64,000 bases of DNA, taken from Rhizophlyctis rosea. Lineage: Eukaryota; Chytridiomycota; Chytridiomycetes; Rhizophlyctidales; Rhizophlyctidaceae. The notes under the pieces are model-generated. The model did no database searches and was not told the DNA's origin. It saw only the letters and a list, made by a program, of their open reading frames with translations. Positions 62,685 through 64,000 of this stretch are shown here, piece by piece. Each line of letters opens with the position of its first letter. Position 1 is the stretch's first letter. The stretch covers positions 1-64,000 of the forward strand of contig JADGJC010000221.1 in assembly GCA_027596075.1 (NCBI GenBank), given 5' to 3'. The position numbers and the translations under genes are program-made.

Positions 62685-64000
62685 GGGATGGGTTTGAGAG
62701 GTTTGACAGGTGTAGGTGACTGAGCAAATGGCAAGTGCTGTCAAATTGGGGAGTACAAAGCTGGCGTGTGCTTCAAGACTGGTGTGGTCTGAGTTTTAAG
62801 ATTTTGTTGAGTGAAGGAACCGGACTGGAACTTGGTGGGCAGACAGGAATCTGGCAATGACGCGAATGCATGATGGACGAGCACAGGACCGTCATAGCGG
62901 CGGAGCTCATTTCTGAGGATTTAGTTTTGCTGATATGCCCGCATAATGCACCTCAACCTTGATACAATGGTCAATCTCCAGCGATGGCGGACAAGGGAAG
63001 GAAACACAGCCCATGGCTATAGTCCCATTGAGAGGTGGGGATTGTGCAAACATGTGAAGCGGACAGGGAAACTTTGACCAGTAACATCTCATTCCATGGG
63101 GTAAAACTTTCTTACTCTTGTTTGTCATGCTATCGAACTTGGCGGCGCAACACCAGATATCTCTATCATGCCGGTGATGATGCAAGTGTCTGTAGACGGC
63201 ACTTGCAGCTGCATACCGGTGCAATGGAGGTCTTTTATATGTTCGTGGAGGGCTTGCCCGCTGCTTCCTGCCAAAAAAGGTTCGGGGTGCAGGGTGCATT
63301 CATGCAGCGGAAGTCAGCGGAGGGCAGAGGAGCAAATGGAGCAACGATGACGAAATGCTGTCTGGGGTCCTTGCACAGCCACATGCAAATACCTGGTAGC
63401 AGTGGCAGGGGAAGAAGTCACGTGCGGTGCCAGGATGAGGTAAGCAATCGAACTTGAAAGCTGACGGGCACTTCAGCGAGAGGGTGCGAATAGGCGGGGC
63501 GCCCATGAAATGCTCCAGGTTGAAGCCGCAGCAATGTCATCACTAAGTAGTATCTCTCTTACTGACAGCTAAATATCATATTTGACAGGCTTCGCCGGCA
63601 GGACACAGAAATTAAGCAACCTCAGCGGTAGGAAGCAAGTTGTGTCAAATTTCGGAGACACTCAACTATTGTGCAATCCAAGTATGAGGGAAAGGGAGTG
63701 GGTATGTGGGACAATGGGGACGTTGCCTAGAAAATCCTTCGTGCAGGAGAAGCAACAAAGACAGTATGAGTATGTGGCTTGCTTGTTCGGTCCCTGAAGG
63801 TGAATCATTTGAATCGCCAAAGCAACGCCGCTCAGTTTCATTTTCCTCAATCGCGGATTACAACATCTTGACTGCCACAGGAATGTGGTTCCCATCTTCA
63901 GTCCAAATGCCATGGGCGCTCGAAAAAGAGCGTGAGCAAGTTGACTATTGCATTGTATTGTATCAGACTTACAAATTCAAATACCGAAGTAGGAATTTGA
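62685..64000. other. Right-end non-coding region
   Basis: Holds the aquaporin promoter; no further gene is supported up to the window edge. Short frames near 63.0-63.4 kb overlap on both strands and lack domains. Confidence 0.5.

Overview
The window is nuclear DNA of a filamentous or zoosporic fungus. Its genes carry short GT-AG introns (mostly 56-131 bp), and the products are fungal: EF-1alpha, a RasB-type GTPase, a copper-radical (glyoxal-type) oxidase, a GH16 beta-glucanase, a tyrosinase and a membrane GT2 glycosyltransferase. An ankyrin protein built from degenerate units of about 33 residues ending in 'WWK-SG' resembles families I associate with chytrids. Chytridiomycota is therefore my best guess, but it is only a guess.

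Layout. (1) 1-542: 5' end of TEF1, minus strand, running off the left edge. (2) 543-12.8 kb: almost gene-free, with one small secreted WSC-domain protein at 6.5-6.8 kb. (3) 12.8-13.8 kb: six-exon RasB-type GTPase with a 14-nt exon. (4) 13.8-24.1 kb: gene desert holding a duplicated Ras 3' flank, an old dispersed repeat family and a 3 x 56-bp tandem array. (5) 24.1-50 kb: gene-rich core. In order it holds the copper-radical oxidase (-), the ankyrin protein (+), a large SNTX-like/FN3/AIG1-like GTPase gene that looks disrupted (-), a hypothetical gene with an in-frame stop (-), a RING-like gene (+), a 1069-residue GT2 glycosyltransferase (-), a membrane-anchored GH16 glucanase (+), a tyrosinase (+) and a long low-complexity protein (-). 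(6) 50-61.4 kb: second desert, with a clean MITE-like element (16-bp TIRs, 5-bp target duplication) and a 22-base G run. (7) 61.4-62.7 kb: aquaporin (-), then an empty right end.

How the genes fit together. Several products act at the wall or outside the cell: the H2O2-producing copper-radical oxidase, tyrosinase, GH16 glucanase, GT2 synthase and WSC protein. There is no operon-like order and no evidence that they form one pathway. The most unusual locus is 28.4-34.6 kb, where a SNTX-type domain, an FN3 domain and an AIG1-like GTPase share one gene next to an unknown gene and a RING-like gene. Its reading frame is interrupted in several places, while TEF1, Ras, oxidase, GT2, GH16 and aquaporin all splice cleanly. 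That argues for local decay rather than generally poor sequence.
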